The notes below the pieces were generated by a model that saw only the letters and a list, made by a program, of their open reading frames with translations, did not search any database and was not told the origin of the DNA. A stretch of DNA of 30,552 nt from Bacillota bacterium (lineage in GTDB: Bacteria > Bacillota > Clostridia > Christensenellales > CAG-138). Location: NCBI GenBank assembly GCA_023459335.1, contig JAEWUO010000025.1, forward strand, positions 1-30,552, in the 5' to 3' direction. Below are positions 8,602-17,035 of the stretch, piece after piece (within the stretch, counting starts at the first letter, position 1; each line of letters opens with the position of its first letter). Both the position numbers and the translations under genes were made by a program.

Positions 8602-9888
8602 TTATTCTCCCCTGGCTTTCAGCGCCGCGATCGCCTTTTTCGCGATATCGCGGCGGTAATACGCGTTTTCAAATTCGATTTTCCCGGCGGCTTCATACGC
8701 CGCGCGCTGTGCCGCGCGCGCGTCCGCTCCCAACGCCGTCACGCCGAGCACCCGTCCGCCCGAGGTGACGAGCCGTTCGTTTTCGCATTTCGTTCCCGCC
8801 TGATAAATATACGTATCTTTCATTCGATCCGCGCCGTTGAGCGATATCTCGAACCCCGTTTCATAGCGCGCGGGGTACCCCCGCGAAGCCATCACCACGC
8901 AGCACGCGGCGCCGCCGCGGAAGCGGACCGGCACCTCGTCCAGCCGGCCGTCTTCTATGGCGAGCATGATCTCGAATAAATCCGTCTCCAGCAGCGGCAG
9001 AACGACCTGCGTTTCGGGATCGCCGAAGCGGCAGTTGTATTCGATCACCTTCGGTCCGTTGCCGGTCAGCATTAGGCCGAAATAGAGGCAGCCCCGGAAC
9101 GGTTTCCCCTCTGCGTTCATCGCCCGCATGGTCGGGAGAAAGATGCTTTCCATGCATTCCCGCGCATACGCAAACGTATAATACGGGTTTGGCGCGAGCG
9201 CGCCCATCCCGCCGGTGTTGAGCCCCTTGTCTCCGTCCAGCGCGCGCTTGTGGTCGAGCGCGGATACCATCGGGATCAGCGTCTTTCCATCGGTAAAGGC
9301 AAGCACGCTCGCCTCGTTTCCCGTGAGGAACTCCTCAATCACCACGCGGCTCCCGCTCTCGCCGAACACGCCCTCTTCCATCATCGCACGGACAGCGTCC
9401 TTAGCCTCCTGACAAGTTTGCGCGATGATCACGCCTTTGCCGAGCGCGGGGCCGTCCGCCTTGATGACGGTCGGATACGATGTGTGTTCCAGATAGGCGT
9501 ACGCATCTCCCGCGCGGTCGAACACCTCGTATGCGGCGGTCGGGATGCCATATTTGCGCATGAGATTTTTGGCAAAGCTCTTGCTTCCCTCGATTTGCGC
9601 CGCCTCCGCCGATGGGCCGAAGCACCGTACGCCATTCGATCGCAGCCGGTCGCACGCGCCGAGGATCAGCGGATCGTCGGGAGCAATCACCGCAAAATCG
9701 ATTTTGTTTTGCAGCGCGAACGACACGATTCCGTCGATATCCGTCGCCTTGACGGGTACGCATTCGGCGTGCCGGGCCATACCGCCGTTGCCCGGCAGCG
9801 CGTAGAGCTTCGTGATACGCGGATTCAATCTCAGTTTTTCGAGTATCGCGTGTTCGCGGCCTCCGCCGCCGACGATCATGACTTTCAT
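8602..9888 (-). CDS. purD: Phosphoribosylamine-glycine ligase
   Basis: This ATP-grasp enzyme joins phosphoribosylamine and glycine to form GAR, step 2 of the pathway. It has 428 residues, the usual length. It opens with the nucleotide-binding loop MKVMIVGGGGREHAIL, and has the ATP-grasp segments VIKADGPALGKGVIIA and VIEEFLTGNEASVLAFTDG, then ALDHKRALDGDKGLNTGGMG and EYNCRFGDPETQ. The ATG at 9888 lies four bases after the upstream stop and has no clear ribosome site, so translation is probably coupled to the preceding gene. All expected motifs are present. Confidence 0.96.
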   Translation of the reverse strand: MKVMIVGGGGREHAILEKLRLNPRITKLYALPGNGGMARHAECVPVKATDIDGIVSFALQNKIDFAVIAPDDPLILGACDRLRSNGVRCFGPSAEAAQIEGSKSFAKNLMRKYGIPTAAYEVFDRAGDAYAYLEHTSYPTVIKADGPALGKGVIIAQTCQEAKDAVRAMMEEGVFGESGSRVVIEEFLTGNEASVLAFTDGKTLIPMVSALDHKRALDGDKGLNTGGMGALAPNPYYTFAYARECMESIFLPTMRAMNAEGKPFRGCLYFGLMLTGNGPKVIEYNCRFGDPETQVVLPLLETDLFEIMLAIEDGRLDEVPVRFRGGAACCVVMASRGYPARYETGFEISLNGADRMKDTYIYQAGTKCENERLVTSGGRVLGVTALGADARAAQRAAYEAAGKIEFENAYYRRDIAKKAIAALKARGE

Positions 9889-9892
9889 AGTA

Positions 9893-11074
9893 TTAATGAT
9901 GGAACAGCCGCAGTTTCGTGAAGAACATCGCCATGCCGTACCGGTCGCAAGCGGCGATCACGTCCTCATCCCGCACGGAACCGCCGGGCTGCGCGATATA
10001 CATAACCCCGCTCGCCTTCGCGCGCTCGATGTTGTCAGAAAAGGGAAAGAACGCGTCGCTTCCGAGCGACACTTCGGCGAGCGCGTTTCTATGCGCCTCG
10101 CGCTCCGCCTGCGTCAGCGGCTCGGGCCTTTCGGTAAAACAACTCCGCCAGCCGGTTTCGGATATCGCGTCCCCGCCGCGGCCGGAAATATAAAGATCGA
10201 TCAGATTGTCCCGGTCCGGCCGTTTTAATGCGGGCAGAAACGGCAGAGCAAGCACCTTTTCATGCCTGCGCATCCACCAGATATCCGCTTTTTCTCCCGC
10301 GAGCCGCGTACAGTGGATGCGGGACTGCTGGCCCGCGCCAACGCCGATCGTCTGGCCGTTCGCGGCGAAGCAGACCGAGTTGGACTGCGTATATTTGAGC
10401 GTAATCAGCGAAAGGATCAGGTCACGTTTTGCCGCTTCGCCGATCTCCTTCCGCGCGGTAACCGGATTATTCAATAAGCCGGCGTCAATTTTTGCTTCGT
10501 TGCGCGGCTGCTCGAACGTAACGCCGAATACCTGCTTTCGTTCCATCGTTTCGGGTACATAGCTCGCGTCGATGCGGATCACCCCGTAGCTGCCGTTTCT
10601 TTTTGTTTTCAGAATTTCAAGCGCTTCTTTGGTATACCCCGGAGCGATCACGCCGTCGGACACTTCCCGCTTGATGATGGAGGCCGTCGCGGCGTCGCAC
10701 TCGTCGCTCAGCGCAATGAAGTCTCCGAACGAGCTCATGCGGTCGGTGCCGCGCGCGCGGGCGTACGCGCAGGCCAGCGGGGATTCGTTCACGCCCGGCA
10801 GATCGTCCACCGCGCAGGCTTGCAGGTCGGTTTTGCTCAGCGGCAGTCCAACCGCCGCGCCCGCGGGGCTGACGTGTTTAAACGACGTCGCGGCGGGCAG
10901 CCCAAGCGCCTCCTTCAGTTCTTTAACGAGCTGCCATGCGTTGAGGGCATCCAGAAAATTGATATATCCCGTCTGCCCGTTCAGCATCTCGATCGGCAGG
11001 TCGCCGCTTTCGACAAAAATGCGCGCCGGTTTCTGGTGCGGGTTGCAGCCGTATTTTAACGCGAGTTCTTTCAT
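9893..11074 (-). CDS. Stand-alone AICAR transformylase (PurH C-terminal domain type)
   Basis: It transfers a formyl group from 10-formyl-tetrahydrofolate to AICAR, giving FAICAR, step 9 of the pathway. At 393 residues it corresponds only to the transformylase half of PurH; the N-terminal IMP cyclohydrolase domain is absent and no start further upstream could add it. The family signatures KYGCNPHQKPAR near the start and the catalytic pair K66-H67 in SFKHVSPAG are present. The ATG at 11074 overlaps the stop of the neighbouring IMP cyclohydrolase gene by four bases (ATGA), with GGAGGGG upstream, so the two activities are translationally coupled. Stand-alone forms of this length are known in several Clostridia and archaea. 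Confidence 0.92.
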   Translation of the reverse strand: MKELALKYGCNPHQKPARIFVESGDLPIEMLNGQTGYINFLDALNAWQLVKELKEALGLPAATSFKHVSPAGAAVGLPLSKTDLQACAVDDLPGVNESPLACAYARARGTDRMSSFGDFIALSDECDAATASIIKREVSDGVIAPGYTKEALEILKTKRNGSYGVIRIDASYVPETMERKQVFGVTFEQPRNEAKIDAGLLNNPVTARKEIGEAAKRDLILSLITLKYTQSNSVCFAANGQTIGVGAGQQSRIHCTRLAGEKADIWWMRRHEKVLALPFLPALKRPDRDNLIDLYISGRGGDAISETGWRSCFTERPEPLTQAEREAHRNALAEVSLGSDAFFPFSDNIERAKASGVMYIAQPGGSVRDEDVIAACDRYGMAMFFTKLRLFHH

Positions 11075-11796
11075 GCCTTCGTCCCCTCCGCGGCGTATTG
11101 GTTGTAGATTTCGTCTTCGTATATCCCGCTCGAAAGGTTCGTATAACGAACGTAGAGCGAAACTTTATTCTCTTTGTTCAGCGCATACCAAAGCCCGTCC
11201 GCAAACGCGTAGAAATCGTTCGGCAGGCCGACCGCCGCCGGTTCGCCGGAAAAGCTCGGCAGCACCGCGCCGTCCGTTTGATAGGTCGAGATAAAATGCC
11301 CGGCGCCGGACAGCGGCTCGTAGTCGAACGTCTCGCGGAGCGTCGTTATCCCCTCCGCGTCCCCTGCTTTGAGGATGGAGAGCTTATAGGAGTATTCCCC
11401 GTCGAAACGCTGCATCCCGCTGATGCGCGGCGTAAAATGCGGCGCATCCGGCTCGAACGTGCGCGTTTTCAGCGCGTCTTCAAACGTTTTGCCTTCGCTC
11501 AGCGCGCGATAGATCGTATCCGTCTGGTCGCCGTTGGTCACGATAGTGACGTCGTTTTGCGTACGCAGCGGCGCATATAGAATCAGGCTGGTATCGGCGA
11601 TCTTTCCGCTGTCCAGCATGTGGATTCCAAGGTCGTTTCCTTTTTTCACGAACGCGCGGCTGCGGCTGCCCGCGCTGCGGCCCATGATGAAATACGCCAG
11701 CGCGGCGTTTTTTCCGTCCGGCGTCAGGCCGAGCACGATGCCGCGCCCGGGATAAGGATTGTTTCGAAGAAGATCAAATAAATCATTTTGCCCCAT
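11071..11796 (-). CDS. purO: IMP cyclohydrolase, PurO-type
   Basis: It would close FAICAR to IMP, the last step of the pathway. The 241-residue protein is unrelated to the PurH cyclohydrolase domain and looks like the IMP cyclohydrolase family first known as archaeal PurO: NPYPGRGIVLGLTPDGKNAA, then YFIMGRSAGSRSR and VTNGDQTDTIY, and late in the chain FISTYQTDG. It overlaps purN by 14 bases at one end and the AICAR transformylase by four bases at the other, so it sits exactly where the missing half of PurH is needed. A GGAGGGAAAA ribosome site precedes the ATG. The symbol is given by family resemblance; the function follows from family and context, not from a visible catalytic motif. Confidence 0.85.
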   Translation of the reverse strand: MGQNDLFDLLRNNPYPGRGIVLGLTPDGKNAALAYFIMGRSAGSRSRAFVKKGNDLGIHMLDSGKIADTSLILYAPLRTQNDVTIVTNGDQTDTIYRALSEGKTFEDALKTRTFEPDAPHFTPRISGMQRFDGEYSYKLSILKAGDAEGITTLRETFDYEPLSGAGHFISTYQTDGAVLPSFSGEPAAVGLPNDFYAFADGLWYALNKENKVSLYVRYTNLSSGIYEDEIYNQYAAEGTKA

Positions 11797-12418
11797 AGGA
11801 TTTTCCCTCCGTCTGTGTTCGCAGGTATGCCGCGCAGAGCTGTTCGGCCGCCTTCGGCAATAAAACCCACTCCGCCTGCTCCATGACGCGCCGCTGCAGC
11901 GTCTGCGGCGTATCGCCAGGCAGCACTTGTACTTCCTTCTGCAGAAGGATCCGCCCGCCGTCCGGTACCTCGTTGACCATATGCACCGTGGCGCCCGTGA
12001 CCGTTTCTCCCGCCGCCAGCACCGCCTCGTGCACCTTCAGGCCATAATACCCTTTTCCGCAGTGCGCCGGAATCAGAGAAGGGTGTACGTTGACAATCCG
12101 GCCGGGATAGCGCGAAACGAATCCGGCGGAGAGAATCTGCATGAATCCCGCGAGCACGATCACGTCGATCGCGTATGCGGCCAGCACTTCCGTCAGCCGC
12201 GTTTCAAACGCCTCCCGCGCTGCAAACACCGTCCGTTCCACCGTTTCCGCCGCAATCCCGGCAGCTTTCGCCCGCTCCAGTGCGTATGCACCCGCCTTAT
12301 TGGAAACGACGAGCGCGAGTTCGCCGCTTTTGAGCGATCCGTTGTCCCGCGCGTCGATCAGGGCCTGAAGGTTGGTTCCCCCGCCGGAGACGAGAACGGC
12401 GATCCGCGGTTTCAGCAT
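11783..12418 (-). CDS. purN: Phosphoribosylglycinamide formyltransferase
   Basis: It formylates GAR with 10-formyl-tetrahydrofolate, step 3 of the pathway. The 211-residue length is normal. The start PRIAVLVSGGGTNLQALID is the phosphate-binding loop; VLAGFMQILS and the segment NVHPSLIPAHCGKGYYG (active-site Asn and His, with the usual HPSLLP form changed to HPSLIP) are followed by GATVHMVNEVPDGG, which holds the catalytic Asp region. The start overlaps the purM stop by seven bases. A GGGGAAGG stretch 11 bases upstream may be its ribosome site. Confidence 0.95.
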   Translation of the reverse strand: MLKPRIAVLVSGGGTNLQALIDARDNGSLKSGELALVVSNKAGAYALERAKAAGIAAETVERTVFAAREAFETRLTEVLAAYAIDVIVLAGFMQILSAGFVSRYPGRIVNVHPSLIPAHCGKGYYGLKVHEAVLAAGETVTGATVHMVNEVPDGGRILLQKEVQVLPGDTPQTLQRRVMEQAEWVLLPKAAEQLCAAYLRTQTEGKSYGAK

Positions 12419-13422
12419 AACAAGACGCCTTCCCCGCCCGCGGCGACTTCGCCGATCGGATACGCCTCCACACCGTCCGCCAGCAGCAGCTCAATCGCGC
12501 GGTCAACCTGCCCGGCGGGAAGCGTGACGGTCATGCCGACGCCCATGTTGAAGGTGTTGAACATGTGTTTCTCTTCCAAATCCCCCAACGATTGCAGCAG
12601 CTTGAACACCGGCAGCACGCGGACGCTTTTTTTCTCGATCCGCGCGGATAACCCCTTCGGAATACTGCGCGGAATGTTCTCGTAAAACCCGCCGCCGGTA
12701 ATGTGCGCGGCGGAGTGCACGTCCGCGCGTTGAATCAGCGAAAGAACTGGTTTTACGTAGATGTTCGTCGGGGTCAGCAGCGCTTCGCCTAGCGTCCGGC
12801 CCAGGTCTGGCATATATTCATCCAGTTTTTTGCGTTCCATCGGAATCAGCCTGCGCACCAGCGAAAACCCGTTGGAGTGTACGCCGGAAGAAGCGAGCGC
12901 GAGGATGGCATCCCCCGTGCGCACGCGGCTGTTGTCGATCAGCTTGTCTTTTTCGGCCATACCGACGCAGAATCCCGCGAGGTCGTATTCGCCCTCCGGA
13001 TAAAACCCCGGCATCTCCGCGGTTTCGCCGCCGATGAGCGCGCAGCCTGCCTGACGGCATCCCTCCGCGACGCCCTTGACGATCAGCGCTGCGACTTCGG
13101 GAATAAGCCTGCCTGTCGCGATGTAGTCGAGGAAGAACAGCGGCTTCGCCCCATGGCAAACCACGTCGTTGGCGCACATCGCAACGCAGTCGACGCCGAC
13201 CGTATCGTGTTTCTCCAGCGCGAACGCGAGCTTGAGCTTTGTACCGACGCCGTCCGTACCGGAGACGAGCACGTTTTCACCGAGCGCGTACATGCCGCCG
13301 AACGAGCCGAGGCTCTGCAGCACATTTTGATCGAACGTCGACTCGGCGTACGCCTTCATGCGTTTGACCGCCTCGTAGCCCGCCTCTACGTTCACGCCCG
13401 CGTCCTGATAGGTAACCGGCAT
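12412..13422 (-). CDS. purM: Phosphoribosylformylglycinamidine cyclo-ligase
   Basis: It cyclises FGAM to AIR using ATP, step 5 of the pathway. The protein has 336 residues, slightly short but normal. It starts MPVTYQDAGVNVEAG, and carries VSGTDGVGTKLKLAF, CVAMCANDVVCHGAKPLFFLD and ALIGGETAEMPGFY, all characteristic of PurM. A strong AAGGAGG site lies seven bases before the ATG. It begins ten bases after the purF stop and overlaps purN. Confidence 0.96.
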   Translation of the reverse strand: MPVTYQDAGVNVEAGYEAVKRMKAYAESTFDQNVLQSLGSFGGMYALGENVLVSGTDGVGTKLKLAFALEKHDTVGVDCVAMCANDVVCHGAKPLFFLDYIATGRLIPEVAALIVKGVAEGCRQAGCALIGGETAEMPGFYPEGEYDLAGFCVGMAEKDKLIDNSRVRTGDAILALASSGVHSNGFSLVRRLIPMERKKLDEYMPDLGRTLGEALLTPTNIYVKPVLSLIQRADVHSAAHITGGGFYENIPRSIPKGLSARIEKKSVRVLPVFKLLQSLGDLEEKHMFNTFNMGVGMTVTLPAGQVDRAIELLLADGVEAYPIGEVAAGGEGVLLC

Positions 13423-13432
13423 TTCCGCCTCC

Positions 13433-14890
13433 TTATTTGTCCAACAGCTTCTTGCCGTCGATCTGTTTCAGCGCGGAGACGTCCTCCGGATACTTGCCGT
13501 TGAAGCAGCCCGCGCAGAAATTGCACGCCGCGCATTCCACGGTTTTCAGCAGGTCCTCGATGCTCAGATAACTCAGCGAGTCCGCGCCGATGAATTTCCT
13601 GATCTCTTCGACGGAGTGGTTCGCGCCGATGAGCTGTTCGTAGGAGGATGTGTCGATGCCGAAGTAACACGGGTGCATGACCGGCGGCGAGCTCACGCGA
13701 ATATGGACTTCCTTCGCGCCGGCGGTGCGAAGCATCTCCACGATGCGCTTGCTGGTCGTGCCGCGCACGATGGAATCGTCCACAAGCAGCACTTTTTTCC
13801 CGCGCACGTTGCGCTTCAATGCGCTGAGCTTAAGGGAAACGTCCATCTCGCGCCGGTCCTGCGACGGCTCGATGAACGTGCGCCCCATATAGCTGTTTTT
13901 CGAGAGCGCGATGGTAAAGGGCAATCCAGCCTGTCTGGCGTACCCCATCGCGTCGGGCAGGGAGGAATCCGGTACGGCGGCGACCACGTCCACATCCGCG
14001 GGCGAGGAGATCGCGAGCAGTTCCCCCGCTCGCTCGCGGGCCTTATGGACGGAAATACCGTCAATGTCCGAATCGGGCCGCGCAAAGTATACATATTCGA
14101 AGATGCACAGCGCGGTATCCTCCGCGCGCACCGCCTGATGCGATTTCAGGCCGTTTTTATCGGCGATGATGATCTCTCCCGGGCGCACGTCGCGGATGAA
14201 TTCCGCGCCGATCGTGTCGAATGCGCAGGATTCGGAGGCGAAGATATACGCGCTGTCGAGCTTGCCCAGCGCGAGCGGGCGCATCCCTTTGGGGTCGCGC
14301 ACGCCGACTACCTGATCCTTCGTCATCAGCACCAGCGCGTAACTGCCCTTAAGCCGTTCCATCGCGTGCGCGACGCTCTTGCCGAGACCGCTCGCGCTGT
14401 TTTTCGCGATGAGCGCGGCGACGACCTCCGAGTCGCTGGTGGTCTGAAACGCCGTTTCCTCGCTCTCCAGCTCCGCGCGCAGTTCCTTCGCGTTGATGAT
14501 GTTGCCGTTGTGCGCGAGCGCGAGCGGGCCGGACGGCGAAGAGACGATCAGCGGCTGCGCGTTGACGAGCGAACTGTCGCCCATCGTGGAATACCGCACG
14601 TGACCTATGGCGGCCGTGGCTCCCTTTAGCGCGGCGAGCCCGTCGCAGAATTTCCCGCTGACAAGCCCCATTTCCTTATGACAGTCGACGCGCCCCTTGC
14701 GCGAGACGCAGATCCCCGCGCTCTCCTGCCCGCGGTGCTGCAGCGAGAAGAGCCCGTAATACGTCGCCTCCGCCGCGTCGACGCCGCTGCCGTTCGAGTA
14801 GATGCCGAAAACGCCGCATTCTTCGTTCATGCAGTCGTCGTTCGGTTTCAGCCTCTCGTATGCTTTTGGCAAACGAATCCGGAGCGGCAT
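13433..14890 (-). CDS. purF: Amidophosphoribosyltransferase (Fe-S cluster type)
   Basis: It makes phosphoribosylamine from PRPP and glutamine, the committed step of the pathway. Of 485 residues, the first 24 form a propeptide; maturation would expose C25 (NEECGVFGIY) as the N-terminal glutaminase nucleophile. The PRPP-binding loop is VLLVDDSIVRGTT. Cysteines matching the [4Fe-4S] ligands of the Bacillus enzyme are seen in SCAFDTIGAEF, MHPCYFGID and CNFCAGCFNGKYP, so the oxygen-labile clustered form is expected. The ATG is two bases after the purC stop, with GGGAGAA as ribosome site. Confidence 0.96.
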   Translation of the reverse strand: MPLRIRLPKAYERLKPNDDCMNEECGVFGIYSNGSGVDAAEATYYGLFSLQHRGQESAGICVSRKGRVDCHKEMGLVSGKFCDGLAALKGATAAIGHVRYSTMGDSSLVNAQPLIVSSPSGPLALAHNGNIINAKELRAELESEETAFQTTSDSEVVAALIAKNSASGLGKSVAHAMERLKGSYALVLMTKDQVVGVRDPKGMRPLALGKLDSAYIFASESCAFDTIGAEFIRDVRPGEIIIADKNGLKSHQAVRAEDTALCIFEYVYFARPDSDIDGISVHKARERAGELLAISSPADVDVVAAVPDSSLPDAMGYARQAGLPFTIALSKNSYMGRTFIEPSQDRREMDVSLKLSALKRNVRGKKVLLVDDSIVRGTTSKRIVEMLRTAGAKEVHIRVSSPPVMHPCYFGIDTSSYEQLIGANHSVEEIRKFIGADSLSYLSIEDLLKTVECAACNFCAGCFNGKYPEDVSALKQIDGKKLLDK

Positions 14891-14892
14891 GT

Positions 14893-15600
14893 TTATTCTC
14901 CCATCAGTCTGCGGATAATCTCGCGGTACGCTTCTTCCACGTCGCCGAGATCGCGGCGGAAACGGTCTTTATCCAATTTCTTACCCGTTGCTTTGTCCCA
15001 GAACCGGCAGGTGTCCGGCGAAATCTCGTCCGCGAGGATCACCTTGCCCTGATACCGCCCGAACTCGAGTTTGAAGTCGATCAGCTCGATGCCGAACCCG
15101 TCCAGATATTCCCGCAGAATGTCGTTGATACGGAAGGAGTAGTCCTTCACCTGCTCCATCTCCTCGTCGGTCGCGAGCGACAGCGCGCGGATGTAGTACG
15201 AATTGATGAACGGGTCGCCCAGTTCGTCGTTTTTATAGCTGAATTCGAGGATCGGGCAGGCGAGGTGCGTCCCCTCTTCCACGCCCATGCGCTTACTGAA
15301 GCTTCCCGCGGCGCGGTTTCTCACGATCACCTCGACCGGCAGAATATGAACGCGCTTCACCGCCGTCTCACGGTCGGAAAGCTGCTCGACAAAATGCGTG
15401 GGGATCCCCTTGCTTTCCAACATGCGGAAGAAATGGTTGGAAACCTTGTTGTTCACCACGCCTTTTCCGGCGATCGTGCCTTTTTTCAGCCCGTTGAACG
15501 CGGTCGCGTCGTCTTTATAGTCGACGATGACGATGTCGGGATCGTCGGTTGCATAGACTTTTTTCGCTTTGCCTTCGTAAATCTGTTCAAGCTTTTTCAT
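14893..15600 (-). CDS. purC: SAICAR synthetase
   Basis: It ligates aspartate to CAIR with ATP, giving SAICAR, step 7 of the pathway. The protein has 235 residues, normal for the bacterial enzyme. Signatures are YEGKAKKVYATDD near the start, DYKDDATAFNG, VEVIVRNRAAGSFSKR and IDFKLEFGRYQGKVILADE toward the end. Its ATG overlaps the purE stop (ATGA), with GGAGG four bases away. Confidence 0.96.
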   Translation of the reverse strand: MKKLEQIYEGKAKKVYATDDPDIVIVDYKDDATAFNGLKKGTIAGKGVVNNKVSNHFFRMLESKGIPTHFVEQLSDRETAVKRVHILPVEVIVRNRAAGSFSKRMGVEEGTHLACPILEFSYKNDELGDPFINSYYIRALSLATDEEMEQVKDYSFRINDILREYLDGFGIELIDFKLEFGRYQGKVILADEISPDTCRFWDKATGKKLDKDRFRRDLGDVEEAYREIIRRLMGE

Positions 15601-16094
15601 AGTTCCTCCATCTCCTTTTGAAGCGCAGCGTCCGCTTCGGCGGTTTTTTCCGCGAGCGTGCGCGCATATCGGCTCAGTTTCTGCGCGAGGGCCTGATCCT
15701 CCAGGGCGAGGATGCGCACGGCGAGCAGCGCCGCGTTTGCCGCGCCGTCGATCGCCACCGCAGCGACGGGCACGCCCTTCGGCATCTGCGCGGTGGAAAG
15801 CAGCGCGTCGATACCGCCGAGGTCCTTTCCGCAGGCCGGCACGCCGATCACCGGCAGCGTCGTGTGCGAGGCGACGACGCCCGCGAGGTGTGCGGCCTTG
15901 CCGGCGATGGCGACAATCACGCCGATTCCGCCGTCCGCCGCGCCTTTTGCAAACGCCGCCGTTTCGTCCGGCGAACGGTGCGCGGAGAGCACCCGCGCGA
16001 AATGCGGCACGCCGAACTCCTTGAAAATCGCAAGCGCTTCCTTCGCCAAATGCGCGTCGGAAGCGCTCCCCATGATGACGGCTGCTGATTTCAC
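15597..16094 (-). CDS. purE: N5-carboxyaminoimidazole ribonucleotide mutase / AIR carboxylase
   Basis: It forms CAIR, step 6 of the pathway. The frame can be extended to a TTG at 16121, but the GTG at 16094 has GGAGG eight bases upstream and gives the usual length of 165 residues, starting VKSAAVIMGSASD. Motifs SAHRSPDETA, AGKAAHLAGVVA and PVIGVPACGKDLGG with DALLSTAQMP are present. AGKAAHL departs from the usual AGGAAHL of class I enzymes. No purK is found in the operon, so whether it uses N5-CAIR (with PurK elsewhere) or AIR and CO2 directly is undecided. It begins 48 bases after the gntR gene. Confidence 0.93.
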   Translation of the reverse strand: MKSAAVIMGSASDAHLAKEALAIFKEFGVPHFARVLSAHRSPDETAAFAKGAADGGIGVIVAIAGKAAHLAGVVASHTTLPVIGVPACGKDLGGIDALLSTAQMPKGVPVAAVAIDGAANAALLAVRILALEDQALAQKLSRYARTLAEKTAEADAALQKEMEEL

Positions 16095-16142
16095 ACTCGT
16101 ATCCTCCGTTGATCCACTCAAATAAGCCCGCGCGAATACGGG

Positions 16143-16868
16143 CTAAAACTTCATCCGCAGTAGCGTATGCTGAATGACCCCGCCGATGTAATACTGCGGG
16201 GAATAGAGCATTGGCATGCCTTCCTTGTCATAATCCAGCTCGTCGAGATACAGAAGCGGCGTGCCTTCCGGCACGCGAAAGATCCGGGCAAGCGTAGCAT
16301 CCGCGGTCGCGGGGCGCACCTCGGTGAGATCCATGTGCGCTTCCAGAGCGCAGAACTGTTTTAGAAACGAAAAGATCGGCTTTTGCAGATCTACGTTCGT
16401 ATATTCTTTTTTCTTGATCAGCGCGGCTGGAATGTAATCCTCGCAATAGATGGCGGGTTTGCCGTCCGCTCCGATGAGCCGTACGACGCGCAGCACCGTA
16501 TCGCCAGCGGAAATAGCGAGGCGTGCCGCAACCGTTTCTCCCGCCTGCACCGTTTCATGGGATGAAGAAAGCAGGCTTGGTTCGTGTCCGGACTGCGCGA
16601 TCATCTCCAGAAATTCGATTTCCATATCCATGCGCACCGGAACGGCGAGCACATGGCGGTTGATCACGGTTCCGACGCCCTGATGCCTGCTGATAAACCC
16701 TTCCCGCTCCAGCTGGGCTAGGCTGTCCCTGAGCTGCGTCCGGCTGATTTTCAAGCGGTCCGCCAGCACGCCTTCCGGCGGAAGCTTACCCGAGTAACGA
16801 TAGGCGCCTTCCTTCATCTCGCGCAGCAGCCTGCTTCGCACCGACTGTATCTGCATCTGCTCGCTCAT
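16143..16868 (-). CDS. GntR-family transcriptional regulator with UTRA domain, first gene of the purine operon
   Basis: 241 residues. The N-terminal winged helix-turn-helix covers about 10-72 (LPPEGVLADRLKISRTQLRD, then LEREGFISRHQGVGTVI), and residues about 90-238 form a UTRA effector-binding domain of the HutC subfamily. These proteins are usually repressors released by a small metabolite. A GGGAGG site precedes the ATG at 16868. It lies immediately upstream of purE with no visible terminator between, so it is co-transcribed with the nine purine genes. A large inverted repeat at 16892-16919, between promoter and start codon, is a likely self-operator. By position it probably controls the purine operon; the effector cannot be read from the sequence. 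Confidence 0.88.
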   Translation of the reverse strand: MSEQMQIQSVRSRLLREMKEGAYRYSGKLPPEGVLADRLKISRTQLRDSLAQLEREGFISRHQGVGTVINRHVLAVPVRMDMEIEFLEMIAQSGHEPSLLSSSHETVQAGETVAARLAISAGDTVLRVVRLIGADGKPAIYCEDYIPAALIKKKEYTNVDLQKPIFSFLKQFCALEAHMDLTEVRPATADATLARIFRVPEGTPLLYLDELDYDKEGMPMLYSPQYYIGGVIQHTLLRMKF

Positions 16869-16891
16869 TCCAGCGCCTCCCGGTCATACTG

Positions 16892-16919
16892 ATTGGTATT
16901 ACCTATTTGTAGTACCAAT
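16892..16919. promoter_or_regulatory. Inverted-repeat operator of the gntR-purine operon
   Basis: ATTGGTATTAC (16892-16902) and GTAGTACCAAT (16909-16919) are 11-base arms with one mismatch around a 6-base spacer. Each arm contains a smaller dyad of the form GGTANTACC, the kind of element bound by HutC-subfamily GntR regulators. It lies just downstream of the predicted transcript start and 24 bases before the gntR start codon, a classic repression position. Confidence 0.65.
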
Positions 16920-16928
16920 ATGGATACG

Positions 16929-16957
16929 ACTTTAGCACAATGACACGGGTTTGTAAA
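16929..16957 (-). promoter_or_regulatory. Promoter of the gntR-purine operon
   Basis: On the minus strand TTTACA (16957-16952) and TAAAGT (16934-16929) are separated by 17 bases, and TGC directly before the -10 makes an extended -10 element. The predicted transcript start is near 16922, so the operator at 16892-16919 overlaps the first transcribed bases. No purine-riboswitch-like leader fits in the short space before gntR. Confidence 0.5.
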
Positions 16958-17035
16958 GCAGTCCTCACGCGTATCAGGCATGTTTTTTTCATCTGTCAGC
17001 CAATCCGGTTACAGGGAATCGGGCACCGGAACCCA

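Noticed and set aside
16869..17035. Possible purine riboswitch or terminator between carB-dapF and gntR
   Set aside because: The leader before gntR is only about 50 bases and lacks any purine-aptamer features; the TCCGGT/ACCGGA pairing after dapF has a long loop and no T-run.
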